Shown here piece by piece: positions 14,725 through 23,055 of a stretch of DNA of 23,128 nucleotides. Under the pieces are notes generated by a model. It saw nothing but the letters and a program-made list of their open reading frames with translations. It was not told the origin of the DNA and did no database searches. The translations under genes and the position numbers were made by a program. The stretch spans positions 1 through 23,128 of the forward strand of contig NZ_JBHEEH010000023.1 of the NCBI RefSeq assembly GCF_041929845.1. The letters run 5' to 3'. Origin of the DNA: Paenochrobactrum pullorum (GTDB lineage Bacteria; Pseudomonadota; Alphaproteobacteria; Rhizobiales; Rhizobiaceae). Position 1 is the stretch's first letter. Each line of letters starts with the position of its first letter.

Positions 14725-15158
14725 CGTGCAAAGCCCCTCCCTGCGGCGTTTGAGCAGGGCGAGGAAGAATCAGACACCTTGAGACGTAAGCGTTAGCGGG
14801 TCGAATGGTTGTCTTGCGACGTTGTACAGAAATCTATTTTCTGTACAGGAGCACTTCCTCGCTCCCCCAATGAACACAGGCCGATACCCCAATCTCATCA
14901 GCTTATGGTGTTCGACAAAACCGTGTGTGACAAAAACCTATTCTGTACAATATTGTGAGATAAGTAAACTGCCTGCTGACAGGCGTTTTCCCTGATGTTT
15001 CCGCAACCTACGAGCCACTAAAATGTGTGTCAGTTTTCCCACACCGTGCCACCCCATAAGTGCAAGGGGTCGATGGGTGCAACCATAACCGAACGCAGTC
15101 CGACAAATCCACACGCATCGACCTTCTCTGACTGCAAAGGTGAACAGGAGCTTGGCCT
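14725..15158. promoter_or_regulatory. Mobilisation intergenic region: operator palindrome and oriT candidate
   Basis: This 434-bp region separates mobC from the divergent plus-strand genes. A perfect palindrome, TGTACAGAAA (14823-14832) and TTTCTGTACA (14838-14847), is followed by a half site TTCTGTACA (14941-14949), suggesting a dimeric repressor or MobC-type binding site. GCCTG/CAGGC (14971-14984) forms a hairpin. Further on, GTGTG (15025-15029) and CACAC (15040-15044) form an inverted repeat, and 12 bp later comes TAAGTGC (15057-15063), resembling the core of some mobilisation nic sites (RSF1010 type). Because the relaxase looks MOBP-like, that nic assignment is doubtful. No gene is seen here. 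Confidence 0.45.
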
Positions 15159-15578
15159 TTGGCGCGTGAACATTGGGCGTCACTTAGTTATAAAAATGAT
15201 CCAACCTTCGGGGAACGGGTGTTCGTCAACATGCCGTACCGCGCGCATTTTGCGCTGGCGTCGCGACTGACAATGTGGATCAGCCCCGTTGATGGGCTAG
15301 AAGATCGTATCGGCGCATGGTCGTTTTTTGCCCGCTCTGGTGGCGTTACCCTATCCGAAAGCGAGGCGGCCGAATTACTAGCAGGCTTTTACGTGTTGCT
15401 TTCCGGTCATGGTCTCGACGCTGATGCCATGAGCTTCAAAACGCTGGCAGCCATTGCGCAGCGGCCACAACATTACATTCCAGACAAATATCTTGAACTG
15501 GCAAAAAAGCACCTCAAACGCCAACGCGAATTGGAGCGTGAACTGGAACGTGAGCGCGCCAAACACCACCATCGCTAA
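15159..15578 (+). CDS. Small protein with C-terminal coiled coil, unknown function
   Basis: The 139-residue protein has a globular N-terminal part and a C-terminal highly charged helix of repeated ERELERE-type heptads ending in KHHHR, probably a coiled coil. I recognise no family. The TTG at 15159 is preceded by AGGAG at 8 bp; the first in-frame ATG (15231) would shorten it by 24 residues. It lies between the oriT candidate and the coupling protein, so an accessory role in the transfer apparatus is possible. A strong hairpin separates it from the coupling protein gene. Confidence 0.6.
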   Translation: MAREHWASLSYKNDPTFGERVFVNMPYRAHFALASRLTMWISPVDGLEDRIGAWSFFARSGGVTLSESEAAELLAGFYVLLSGHGLDADAMSFKTLAAIAQRPQHYIPDKYLELAKKHLKRQRELERELERERAKHHHR

Positions 15579-15601
15579 CTTGTACCCATTGACCCCTTAA
15601 G

Positions 15602-15627
15602 CCTTTCATGAGTAGGCTCATGAAAGG
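15602..15627. repeat. 11-bp perfect inverted repeat before the coupling-protein gene
   Basis: CCTTTCATGAG (15602-15612) and CTCATGAAAGG (15617-15627) surround a 4-base loop. There is no T-run, so it is a weak terminator candidate; operator or attenuator function 30 bp upstream of the coupling-protein start is also possible. Confidence 0.5.
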
Positions 15628-15657
15628 GAGACGTCTTGACGGCGAAGGGGAGAGGCA

Positions 15658-17403
15658 ATGAGCGGTGGGGATCCGCGTGATTGGCTAACAAAATTTCTTT
15701 ATCCATTTAGCAAAGCGGTCAGAAAAAATCTCAACCGAGGGTGGCAAAATCAAGCGGGCACATCACCGCCATGGACGCCACAAGGCAAGCGCTATGCTCA
15801 GGCAGAAGCAGAGCGTAGAGCGCTAATTGCTTCACCACCGCCCCTTGAAGGCGATGCGCGTTGGATGAGCCTTGCTGAAGCCAAGGCCATTGCCGCGCAA
15901 GTAGTCGATCAAGACCACCACTGCGATTATCTTACCATGGGTTATGTACCCGACGAACGAACGCGTGAGCTGGTACCAATCGTTTCGCCCGCACCCGGGC
16001 ATCTTCTCACTATCGCGGCAACCCGATCAGGCAAGGGTGCCGCTCAGATTGTACCAAACCTCGTCACCTACGCAGGCTCGATGCTGATTATTGATCCCAA
16101 AGGCGAAAACTACGCTATGACACATTCATGGCGTCGGAGATTTTCTCGGGTGTTTCGCATTGATCCTTTCCGTGTGACGGAAGGATGGGACGCGGAAGCC
16201 GCCTTCTCAAAATTCAACCCCTTGGCATTTGTTACCGATGCGTCAGCTGCCCGACGGTTGGCAAATGCCCTGCTTGGTGAGGTTCCCCAAGGCGATAATC
16301 GGTTCTGGTATCAGGAAGCTGCAAACCTTTTAACGGGAATGCTGCTCCACATCATTGAAACCTCTGCCAATCCAACCTTGGGCCAATTCCGCAGCCTGAT
16401 GGGAAAATCTGATGAGGCGTTGCAAAAGATTTTAGCCAGCGGGGCACAGACAACAAAGCAGGCTTCTGTTCGCTCAGCCTTCAATCGTTTTATCGGTCAT
16501 GAAGAACGTATGCGCTCCGGCATTCTCGCACAGGTCAATGCCAATACAGGCATATGGGATGAACCGGCCATGTCCGAAACAGTTTCGGCTAATCATATCG
16601 ATTTTGCCGCCATGCGCGGTGAGTTTCCCGTAACTGTCTATGTTATCCTGCCCTTCGATAAGCTGCACAGCCATAGCGCTTTTTTGAAGCTGATTATTGC
16701 GCTGTTTTATCAAAGCATGATTGTCCCAGCCTCACCTCCTGCCATCCCTACAGTATGCCTCATTGATGAATTTCCTGCGCTTGGCCGCATGGATGAGCTG
16801 GTCAAGGCATTGGGAGAAATCACCGGCTACGGGGTACGCTTCTGGCTTTTTGCGCAAGGCTTGAACCAGCTTAAATCCAATTACGGACAAGATTGGGAAA
16901 CAATTCTAGCCCAATGCGCCACGCAATCTTATTTTGGCATCACTGACAATTCTACCGCTGATCAGCTATCCAATCAGCTTGGTAAACGCACCATCGCTTA
17001 TGAAGTGCCGAGCAGCCATTTTGGGGAAGCAGGCATGGATGTTGATGCTTTCCCACAGGTCAATGTCAGTGTGAGCGCATCGTTAAATTTTAAGGGTGTG
17101 CCTTTGGCATCACCTAATGAAATCCGACGTCAGTTCGGTGTCGGTCGTCCGCTGCAAGTTGTGTTTCAGTCCGGCTATGACCCTGCTATGGCCGCACTCC
17201 TTCCTTGGTACAAAGTACCCGACATGCAGCAAGTCGTCACCGATTTGACCACAACACCAATAAAAACCCCTACTGAAGCGCATCATGGCATTCCAAAACG
17301 CAAGCGACACGACCCGGATGCGGAAGTGCGCGAAGCAATTGAAGAAATGACAAAAGACAAGGGCATTCCTGATAACCACGAGTTTGGCGTAAAGGACGCG
17401 TAA
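15658..17403 (+). CDS. VirD4/TraG-type conjugative coupling protein without visible membrane anchor
   Basis: The 581-residue ATPase links relaxosome and secretion channel. The Walker A region is ATRSGKGAAQIVPNLV (K126) and the Walker B region is VCLIDEFPALG near residues 366-376. A family segment, LWLFAQGLNQLKS-like (reads FWLFAQGLNQLKSNYG), and a TQSYFGI stretch with NSTADQLSNQLG fit VirD4/TraG. Usual VirD4 proteins start with two transmembrane helices; here the N terminus (KFLYPFSKAVRKNL and onward) is basic and hydrophilic, so the protein looks soluble or peripheral. AGGGGAGAGG precedes the ATG. It is followed after 5 bp by the first of two paralogues, so all three are probably one transcript. 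No mating-pair-formation gene is nearby. Confidence 0.9.
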   Translation: MSGGDPRDWLTKFLYPFSKAVRKNLNRGWQNQAGTSPPWTPQGKRYAQAEAERRALIASPPPLEGDARWMSLAEAKAIAAQVVDQDHHCDYLTMGYVPDERTRELVPIVSPAPGHLLTIAATRSGKGAAQIVPNLVTYAGSMLIIDPKGENYAMTHSWRRRFSRVFRIDPFRVTEGWDAEAAFSKFNPLAFVTDASAARRLANALLGEVPQGDNRFWYQEAANLLTGMLLHIIETSANPTLGQFRSLMGKSDEALQKILASGAQTTKQASVRSAFNRFIGHEERMRSGILAQVNANTGIWDEPAMSETVSANHIDFAAMRGEFPVTVYVILPFDKLHSHSAFLKLIIALFYQSMIVPASPPAIPTVCLIDEFPALGRMDELVKALGEITGYGVRFWLFAQGLNQLKSNYGQDWETILAQCATQSYFGITDNSTADQLSNQLGKRTIAYEVPSSHFGEAGMDVDAFPQVNVSVSASLNFKGVPLASPNEIRRQFGVGRPLQVVFQSGYDPAMAALLPWYKVPDMQQVVTDLTTTPIKTPTEAHHGIPKRKRHDPDAEVREAIEEMTKDKGIPDNHEFGVKDA

Positions 17404-17408
17404 AACGA

Positions 17409-18296
17409 ATGAAAAATTTGCTACGTGAAGGCGCACCGGCAGTCGATGTTTACGATAGCCCAAAAACCGTATCAGCCGAATGGGTACTAGATTCCCAAGG
17501 CTCACCCAGCATCATTCATGTGCCCGTAGGAACCGGTGTCCGCTATCAACCTGAAGACGGTATTGTCCATTTGCGCAATGACCAATTGGGTCGTTCCCGT
17601 ACCTATACGCCGGAAGCCATTGTCACGGTTGATCATAATGAAGGCTATTATGAGCTGGAATTTTACGACATAGACCATGAAGGCTTTATGCCCTCAGTGG
17701 CAATTCGTGACTATATCTCGTTACGAGCTGATAATGGGCAGGAAGGCTACACATTCTCAAACAAAGCTATGTTTGAGACGTTGCAGGCGTTCATGGCCTC
17801 ACCAGTCTATAACCCGTTTGAAACACCGATCCCGCACATTGGCGAGACCGACGCCTGCCCCAGCGAAGATGCTTATTGCGAGATTATCAGTTTCCGCTTT
17901 GAAAATGATAGGCCGCTGCCAGTTTGGGATCGTCACGACAAGGAAGATGTTTTGCTTAGCATTGGCACGCATCATGGCCGCATTGCCAGCTGGAACAGAG
18001 AAACGGGCGATCCTGAAAAGCTCTATATCCGTGGCGACAACACCAATGATGATTTCATAGCTGAAGGGCATATTGATTGGTCAGCTTTTGCCAATGAGCT
18101 AAAGCTTGGCCATGCCCGCTGGGGCGATTTTATCAGACGTGAACCCTTTGATCCAAAGCAATTCCAGCCTCGTCTTTATACCGGGCCGGTAATTGATCCG
18201 AGCGCCAGACCACAGGCTGTCAATCGATCAGACAATAATAGCATATCGCTGGATAGTATTTTTGGAGTGATGGATAAGCTTCTCGGCAAAAAATAA
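17409..18296 (+). CDS. Unknown protein, first of a tandem paralogue pair
   Basis: The 295-residue protein and the next gene's product are clear paralogues. Shared blocks include HLRNDQLGRSRTYTP against HIRNDRTGTSRTITP, VTVDH, TFSNKAMFETLQAFMASP with VYNPFETPIP, IASWNRETGDP, and a C-terminal EPFDP. No signal peptide or membrane segment is seen, so it should be cytosolic. The composition is acidic and rich in aromatic residues and prolines. I do not recognise the family. It starts 5 bp after the coupling protein's stop and overlaps the next frame's region, so it is part of that operon. A role with the coupling protein or replication initiator is inferred from position only. Confidence 0.75.
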   Translation: MKNLLREGAPAVDVYDSPKTVSAEWVLDSQGSPSIIHVPVGTGVRYQPEDGIVHLRNDQLGRSRTYTPEAIVTVDHNEGYYELEFYDIDHEGFMPSVAIRDYISLRADNGQEGYTFSNKAMFETLQAFMASPVYNPFETPIPHIGETDACPSEDAYCEIISFRFENDRPLPVWDRHDKEDVLLSIGTHHGRIASWNRETGDPEKLYIRGDNTNDDFIAEGHIDWSAFANELKLGHARWGDFIRREPFDPKQFQPRLYTGPVIDPSARPQAVNRSDNNSISLDSIFGVMDKLLGKK

Positions 18297-18322
18297 TGCT
18301 GCATAAGCTGCGAGAGGAAAGC

Positions 18323-19330
18323 ATGGCATATAAAACCCGTGAAGGTGCCCTTAATGGGGCGATCTCCGAAAATAAGCGCAATGTCACAGCGCCATGGTTC
18401 CTTGATCTGAACGGTCAACCGTTACCTCTACCAATCTGGCCGGGAGAAGTCGGCGTCTATCTTGAAACCCCAAAAATCCTTCACATTCGTAATGACCGCA
18501 CGGGAACATCACGTACCATCACTCCAACTGTCGACGTAACCATTGATCACAGCACGAGCTTTTTTGAACTCCAGTTTCGTGATCCCACCGATAGGCTTAG
18601 TTCCTTGCCGTCTATAAGCTTTGACGATAACAAGCTTGTCTTCTTTGCAGATGGCGATCTAAATGGCTGGACATTTTCAAACCGGGCTATATTCGAGACA
18701 TTTTGTGATTTCATGGCCTCCCCTATCTACAATCCGTTTGAAACACCTATCCCGACAGGCACATCAGGCCTGTGCGGCGATGTACAAAAACGAACTCTAT
18801 TTTATCTACCACTGGAAGAGGATGATATTGACGACGATGATGATGAAGATGACATTGATCCATATTTAGGCCGTGAGCACGAATATCCAGTTGATGAAAA
18901 ATATTGTTTCTTTGTCTCCTGCCATGCGGAAACGGACAGGCCGCTAGCGGCGTGGGATAAAGTCGAGCGCAAAGACACGCAGCTCCCGCCCGGAAAATAC
19001 TTCTGTAAGATAGCGCGCTGGGATCGTGAAACTGGTGAGCCAATACAGGTCAAAATGGAGGGTAAAAACAAGACTGGCGCATGGGTGAATGAAAGCATCG
19101 TTGAGTGGAGTGCGCTGGCACGGGAAGTCGAGCTTGCCCATGCCCGTGTTGATGCGGTCAGAGAGCGCAAACCATTTGATCCATCAATTTATCGGCCTGT
19201 AACCTTGGATGAGATACCGACAACAAAACCTTTGCATCGCGATACAGTGCCTACCGAGTTACCATCCGTCAGCAGTACTCAACCCAAAGCTGGGATTCTT
19301 GGCGCTCTACGCAAATTTATGGGGCGCTAG
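18323..19330 (+). CDS. Unknown protein, second of the tandem paralogue pair
   Basis: About 335 residues, aligned along almost the whole length with the preceding protein (WTFSNRAIFETFCDFMASPI and the YNPFETPIP block are near identical). It differs by an insert of about 17 mostly acidic residues (EEDDIDDDDDEDDIDPY, near 164-180) and a longer C-terminal tail (TLDEIPTTKP onward). The ATG at 18323 has GAGAGGAAA at good spacing; an ATG at 18296 overlaps the preceding stop and is less likely. The acidic insert could bind a basic partner or mimic DNA, but this is speculation. It is followed 78 bp later by the replication initiator. Confidence 0.75.
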   Translation: MAYKTREGALNGAISENKRNVTAPWFLDLNGQPLPLPIWPGEVGVYLETPKILHIRNDRTGTSRTITPTVDVTIDHSTSFFELQFRDPTDRLSSLPSISFDDNKLVFFADGDLNGWTFSNRAIFETFCDFMASPIYNPFETPIPTGTSGLCGDVQKRTLFYLPLEEDDIDDDDDEDDIDPYLGREHEYPVDEKYCFFVSCHAETDRPLAAWDKVERKDTQLPPGKYFCKIARWDRETGEPIQVKMEGKNKTGAWVNESIVEWSALAREVELAHARVDAVRERKPFDPSIYRPVTLDEIPTTKPLHRDTVPTELPSVSSTQPKAGILGALRKFMGR

Positions 19331-19408
19331 CCAAGAAAAGAAAGATAACGGAATTTTCTAGGCCGCTTTTGTCTCCTTATGATATCTTGAGCATAAACAA
19401 GGAGTGCA

Positions 19409-20353
19409 ATGGGCGGAACATGGATAGCAGAAGAACAGTGGCTGGATGACGAGTTAATAATCTCGCCATTCGATAACATTTTCGCCAACGACAATCGCCG
19501 TTTTCGCCAGATCGACAACCTATATGCGACCAGCCTTGCCATCGAAACTGAAGCCGCTAAAGAAGCGGGAATGCTCGGCTTTATGGCGTGCGCGATGGTA
19601 CAGGCGACAATGCCGCATAGTAAAGTTGAGAGCAACGAGTTTGTCCGCACCAATGGTGCCTACACACTGAGCATGCTTGCCCCTGCCCGCATCGGTCTGC
19701 CCTATGGCAGTATTCCCCGCCTGTTGATCGGTTACCTTACCACACAAGCTGTACAGCAAAAAAGCCGAGAAATAGTACTGGGTTCAAGTCTTAGTCGTTT
19801 CATGGCAGAGCTGGGACTAACCGCTACAGGCGGGCGCTGGGGTTCAATACCACGATTACGCGAGCAAATGGCACGGCTTATGGCCTGTTCCATTTCTTGC
19901 ACATGGGAAAATGATTACGCACTATCCTTGGAAAACATCACTATTGCAGATAGCGCTAATCTATGGTGGAAGCCACAAACGCCAGATCAAGGCGCTTTAT
20001 GGGAAAGCACAATAACGCTTTCAGATAAATTCTTCCGTGAAGTAACGGAAAACCCAATCCCAATTGATCTACGTGCCCTGAAGGCGCTGAAGCGGTCGCC
20101 TATGGCACTAGACGTTTATGTCTGGCTTTCCTATCGCCTATCGTTCCTGCGCACTAAAACATCTATTCCATGGGCCGTACTACAACTACAATTTGGCGCG
20201 GATTACCCTGCAACGCCACAAGGTCGCCGCAATTTCAAAAAGAAATTCCTGCAAGCTTTGGTGAAGGTACATTTGGTATATCCTCAAGCTAGGATCGATA
20301 CTGATACCTATAACCTTATCCTAAAGCCAAGTCGAATTCATATCTTTCGGTAA
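19409..20353 (+). CDS. repA: RepA_C-type plasmid replication initiator
   Basis: The 314-residue protein matches plasmid-encoded RepA proteins of the RepA_C family (PF04796). The signature is RIGLPYGSIPRLLIGYLTTQ followed by SREIVLGSSLSRFMAELGL, then a winged-helix-like region with PIDLRALKALKRSPMALDVY and WLSYRL. Such proteins bind iterons and start replication. The start follows AAGGAG at 8 bp. Iterons with a DnaA box lie at 22488-22646, about 2 kb downstream and beyond the DUF4209 gene, an unusually distant arrangement but the only iterons I see. An initiator inside an integrated element implies that the excised circle replicates, at least transiently. Confidence 0.87.
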   Translation: MGGTWIAEEQWLDDELIISPFDNIFANDNRRFRQIDNLYATSLAIETEAAKEAGMLGFMACAMVQATMPHSKVESNEFVRTNGAYTLSMLAPARIGLPYGSIPRLLIGYLTTQAVQQKSREIVLGSSLSRFMAELGLTATGGRWGSIPRLREQMARLMACSISCTWENDYALSLENITIADSANLWWKPQTPDQGALWESTITLSDKFFREVTENPIPIDLRALKALKRSPMALDVYVWLSYRLSFLRTKTSIPWAVLQLQFGADYPATPQGRRNFKKKFLQALVKVHLVYPQARIDTDTYNLILKPSRIHIFR

Positions 20354-20434
20354 TTTATCGTTTACCATAACAGCTTGCTTTCGACATCTTGTTAACGGTT
20401 TCAACCAGTCCGCTAGCTGAGAGTTCAACCAAAT

Positions 20435-22330
20435 TTAGAAGGAGCCTGTTTCAATCGCTGGTGCAACGTACTGAGCCCAACCTTTGAACAAAGGGATACA
20501 TACCAGTAAGTATATGAGACAGCAGCCGTAGTAGATTGTCGGGTCAGCGTAGCTCTGATCTCCGATCTTGCCATGAGCGAACTCATGTCGCAATGCGGGA
20601 CCCGGACGATGATTGAAGATCAAATCTATGTACAAAATTATATCCTCTCCGAAAATAGAGACCAGTTCGCCCCGATAGTTATCGAGCAAGGTAGAGAGAG
20701 ATCTATCCTCCTGTGTCAGATCGTTCCGCATCTTTGATGTATCAGTACTATTGTTAATCAATACGTGTCTCAAACAATGCTCCAGCTGTGGGATCAAAAT
20801 CGGTCCCGCTGAAAGCATATCCCCTTGCATAAGACGAGCTAGGCCAAGCGAAAATGTTGCGGCATGATGGCGGGGTATGAAGGGGCTTTGCTGAACGATA
20901 AAGTTGAAATGTCGTTCTGACAACGGGAACATCTCCGCTAGAAAACGCCGAGCAGGTTCGAGCTGCCCCCTAACCGTAATATCCATCTTAAAATGTAAAT
21001 GCCGGACCATCTGGCTCTTCAACCAACTCTCGCTTGGGGGCGCGCCATTGAGCGAAGCTCCTTCAACCGTGGCAATGATCTTACCCTCGCTGTCGAGATG
21101 AGTAGCCGCGAACATACCTGCAATGCCGGTCTCCGACTCCATGGCTTCCTTTCTCATCTGCTCCGCACTATTGGGCCGAACTAGCAGCGCGAATTGCTTG
21201 AGCCCCTCCGGCAATGTTAACTTTTCAAACACCTCAATAGTGCCGCTGACTATGTCGGATAAATCAATAGGAATTTTGAAGGATTCCATCTCTTCTAGAG
21301 ACTTCTCCTGCAATATGCGCATTTCCTTGCGAAGTTCTTCTCGACGATCATTCGTATCGGGTATCTGACGTAGCTCCCCAATAGCTTGTCGATACCAGTG
21401 TGCTGCACCAGATGAAGAGCCGGTCTGAGATGCCATTTTTAGCGTTTGCTCGACTCCTGAAAGCTGGCAGCGACGCTGATCATCAGTCCGACTTTCTTCT
21501 CCGTAAGCGAAGGCAGCCAAAACCCATAGCTCCTTAATGGCAAGTGGGTACGATTCGGTCGCTTGCTCCGCGGCAGCCGCCGCTGCCTCCATATCAGCAG
21601 CAAGCTGATCCATCGTAATCAATGAATATTGTGAAACTAGTGTCGCTAATCGCTTCAACGGCACAACTTCAACGAAATGTAGTGCTTTGGAATAAAGCAA
21701 ACTTAGCAGTTCCGAGACCCGCTGGTGCATCGGTGCCGTGCGCTTGTTTGACCTTACGTGTATCTGAGTTGCACGCTCTATGAGGTCAATTTGCTCTATA
21801 GAAACCACGCTATCAGACGGGAATCGCCCCACATAAGTTTCATTAATTAGGCCTTCAACACACTCGCAATACGCCTCAACGGCAATCGCGGCGGCCTTCC
21901 CTTTTTTGCGATCGTTGATCCACACAACATCAGCCAACCGGGCACGCAGCGCTGGATGCTCAACCTCCTCTAATAGTTCGAAGAGATAATCTGTCTGCTG
22001 ACCAAGCCAATCCTCAGGAATAGGCGAACGGCTATTTTCAAACCGTATTTTTGCTCCGAAAGCTCCTGACACGTCATGTAATCGGAAGTGCAAACCGCAC
22101 ACAGATGCTAACAAACGAAAAACACTGAATGTTGGCTCACTGCCCCTGTTAGCTCGAGCAAGTTTCATGAATTCAGTTTCGAATTGGCTATCATACACAG
22201 ATTTCAGATCACGCACGATAGAGTTGTAGTCAACGCTCCGAAAATCTGTTGGCGTCACGATCGCTTGTGGCGGCCACGGTGCCTCTGTTTGCTCCAATGT
22301 CTCTGATTTTTCGGTCGCGGTGTTTTCCAT
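20435..22330 (-). CDS. DUF4209 protein with HEPN-like motif, defence candidate
   Basis: The 631-residue protein ends in a DUF4209-type domain: FNHRPGPAL-R581-H-E-F-A-H586-G587. This corresponds to the conserved RNxxxHG of the family, here with H for N, and is an R-x4-H pattern like the RNase motif of HEPN proteins. A hydrophobic segment (YYGCCLIYLLVCIPLFKGWA) follows. The N-terminal 500 residues are mainly helical, with an alanine-rich stretch and repeat-like helices, and hold no motif I can name. The family's function is not established to my knowledge. HEPN-like RNases occur in abortive infection, so a defensive role is an inference. GAGG lies 7 bp before the ATG. The gene is convergent with repA and sits beside the origin. 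Confidence 0.75.
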   Translation of the reverse strand: MENTATEKSETLEQTEAPWPPQAIVTPTDFRSVDYNSIVRDLKSVYDSQFETEFMKLARANRGSEPTFSVFRLLASVCGLHFRLHDVSGAFGAKIRFENSRSPIPEDWLGQQTDYLFELLEEVEHPALRARLADVVWINDRKKGKAAAIAVEAYCECVEGLINETYVGRFPSDSVVSIEQIDLIERATQIHVRSNKRTAPMHQRVSELLSLLYSKALHFVEVVPLKRLATLVSQYSLITMDQLAADMEAAAAAAEQATESYPLAIKELWVLAAFAYGEESRTDDQRRCQLSGVEQTLKMASQTGSSSGAAHWYRQAIGELRQIPDTNDRREELRKEMRILQEKSLEEMESFKIPIDLSDIVSGTIEVFEKLTLPEGLKQFALLVRPNSAEQMRKEAMESETGIAGMFAATHLDSEGKIIATVEGASLNGAPPSESWLKSQMVRHLHFKMDITVRGQLEPARRFLAEMFPLSERHFNFIVQQSPFIPRHHAATFSLGLARLMQGDMLSAGPILIPQLEHCLRHVLINNSTDTSKMRNDLTQEDRSLSTLLDNYRGELVSIFGEDIILYIDLIFNHRPGPALRHEFAHGKIGDQSYADPTIYYGCCLIYLLVCIPLFKGWAQYVAPAIETGSF

Positions 22331-22487
22331 CTCAAAGCCTCACTTCCTATGCAGTGTATGCATCACCATAACGTAACAAAAGGATGGTACAACTATGTAT
22401 TAAGTCGCCCTAAATCCAAACTCAGCACGGTTGAACTTAGTGTAATTAAGTGCATGTGGCTGGGAATAACCCTTTGTGTGCATCACT

Positions 22488-22646
22488 TTATCCACGCATA
22501 AACGGTACCGCACCCAAATGAACCCTACAGCTGCTTTCGAATAGCGGTTGCGCATGAACGGTACCGATTACACGCATAAACGGTACCGCTATACATATAT
22601 ATTCATATATAAAAACATTTAGTGGAAACCATGCAGCTGGGGATAA
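22488..22646. other. oriV: Probable replication origin (oriV): iterons, DnaA boxes, A/T-rich region
   Basis: The 16-bp iteron CGCATRAACGGTACCG occurs at 22495-22510, 22551-22566 and 22573-22588, the last two 22 bp apart, and a degenerate copy lies at 22515-22530. A near-consensus DnaA box TTATCCACG (22488-22496) abuts the first iteron, and a second, on the minus strand, is TTATCCCCA (22638-22646). Between lies a strongly A/T-rich stretch (22589-22620) suited to strand opening. These are the classical parts of an iteron origin and fit the RepA-type initiator. The wider gap 22331-23055 holds the DUF4209 promoter at its left and no convincing gene elsewhere. Confidence 0.8.
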
Positions 22647-22967
22647 GCTGTAATTCGCAAGCTTTCTCTTGCTCGCATCGCTTCGATCCGACGAACCGTT
22701 TTTATTATTTGCTTTGGAATGAAGAAGACATCTATCGAGCGGTATACAGGACTGACCGGTTGTGTATACGGCAAGATCGTTTCTCTTCCCTTCTCAGATT
22801 GATGTTATAAAACGATACCTAACGCCTCAAGAGGAGGCCATAGACTGAGCAAAAGCAGCTACGCCATTTAAAAACGGTTGCGACATAATAGCTTGACCTG
22901 GTGTCGGTCTTTCAGGACAAAAGAGGTCTTTCTCTATTGGCGGTCATTGGCCAGTGTTGATAATTGA

Positions 22968-22986
22968 TGCCCCTACTCTGCCCCTA
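22968..22986 (+). repeat. Right pair of putative integrase arm-type sites
   Basis: TGCCCCTA lies at 22968-22975 and 22979-22986, the same 11-bp spacing and orientation as at 193-211. In the excised circle the two pairs would flank the joined att site, as expected for arm-type sites of a tyrosine integrase. Confidence 0.55.
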
Positions 22987-22993
22987 GAACGCA

Positions 22994-23024
22994 AAAAGCC
23001 CCAATCGCGTGGATTGGGGCTTTT
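22994..23024. terminator. Bidirectional rho-independent terminator at the right end
   Basis: A perfect 13-bp stem (AAAAGCCCCAATC, 22994-23006, with 23012-23024) and a 5-base loop are flanked by A-run and T-run, so it can work on both strands. It would insulate element genes from the tRNA-fMet transcript and the reverse. Confidence 0.8.
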
Positions 23025-23055
23025 GAATAATAAGCTGATATAGCTGTGATATTTT

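Noticed and set aside
13060..14796. Several long plus-strand frames opposite mobA and mobC
   Set aside because: They are opposite-strand frames of genes with unmistakable relaxase and MobC motifs, and show no family features of their own.
22622..22810. 62-codon open frame right of the iterons
   Set aside because: There is no ribosome-binding site, the composition is unconvincing, and it overlaps a DnaA-box-like sequence of the origin.
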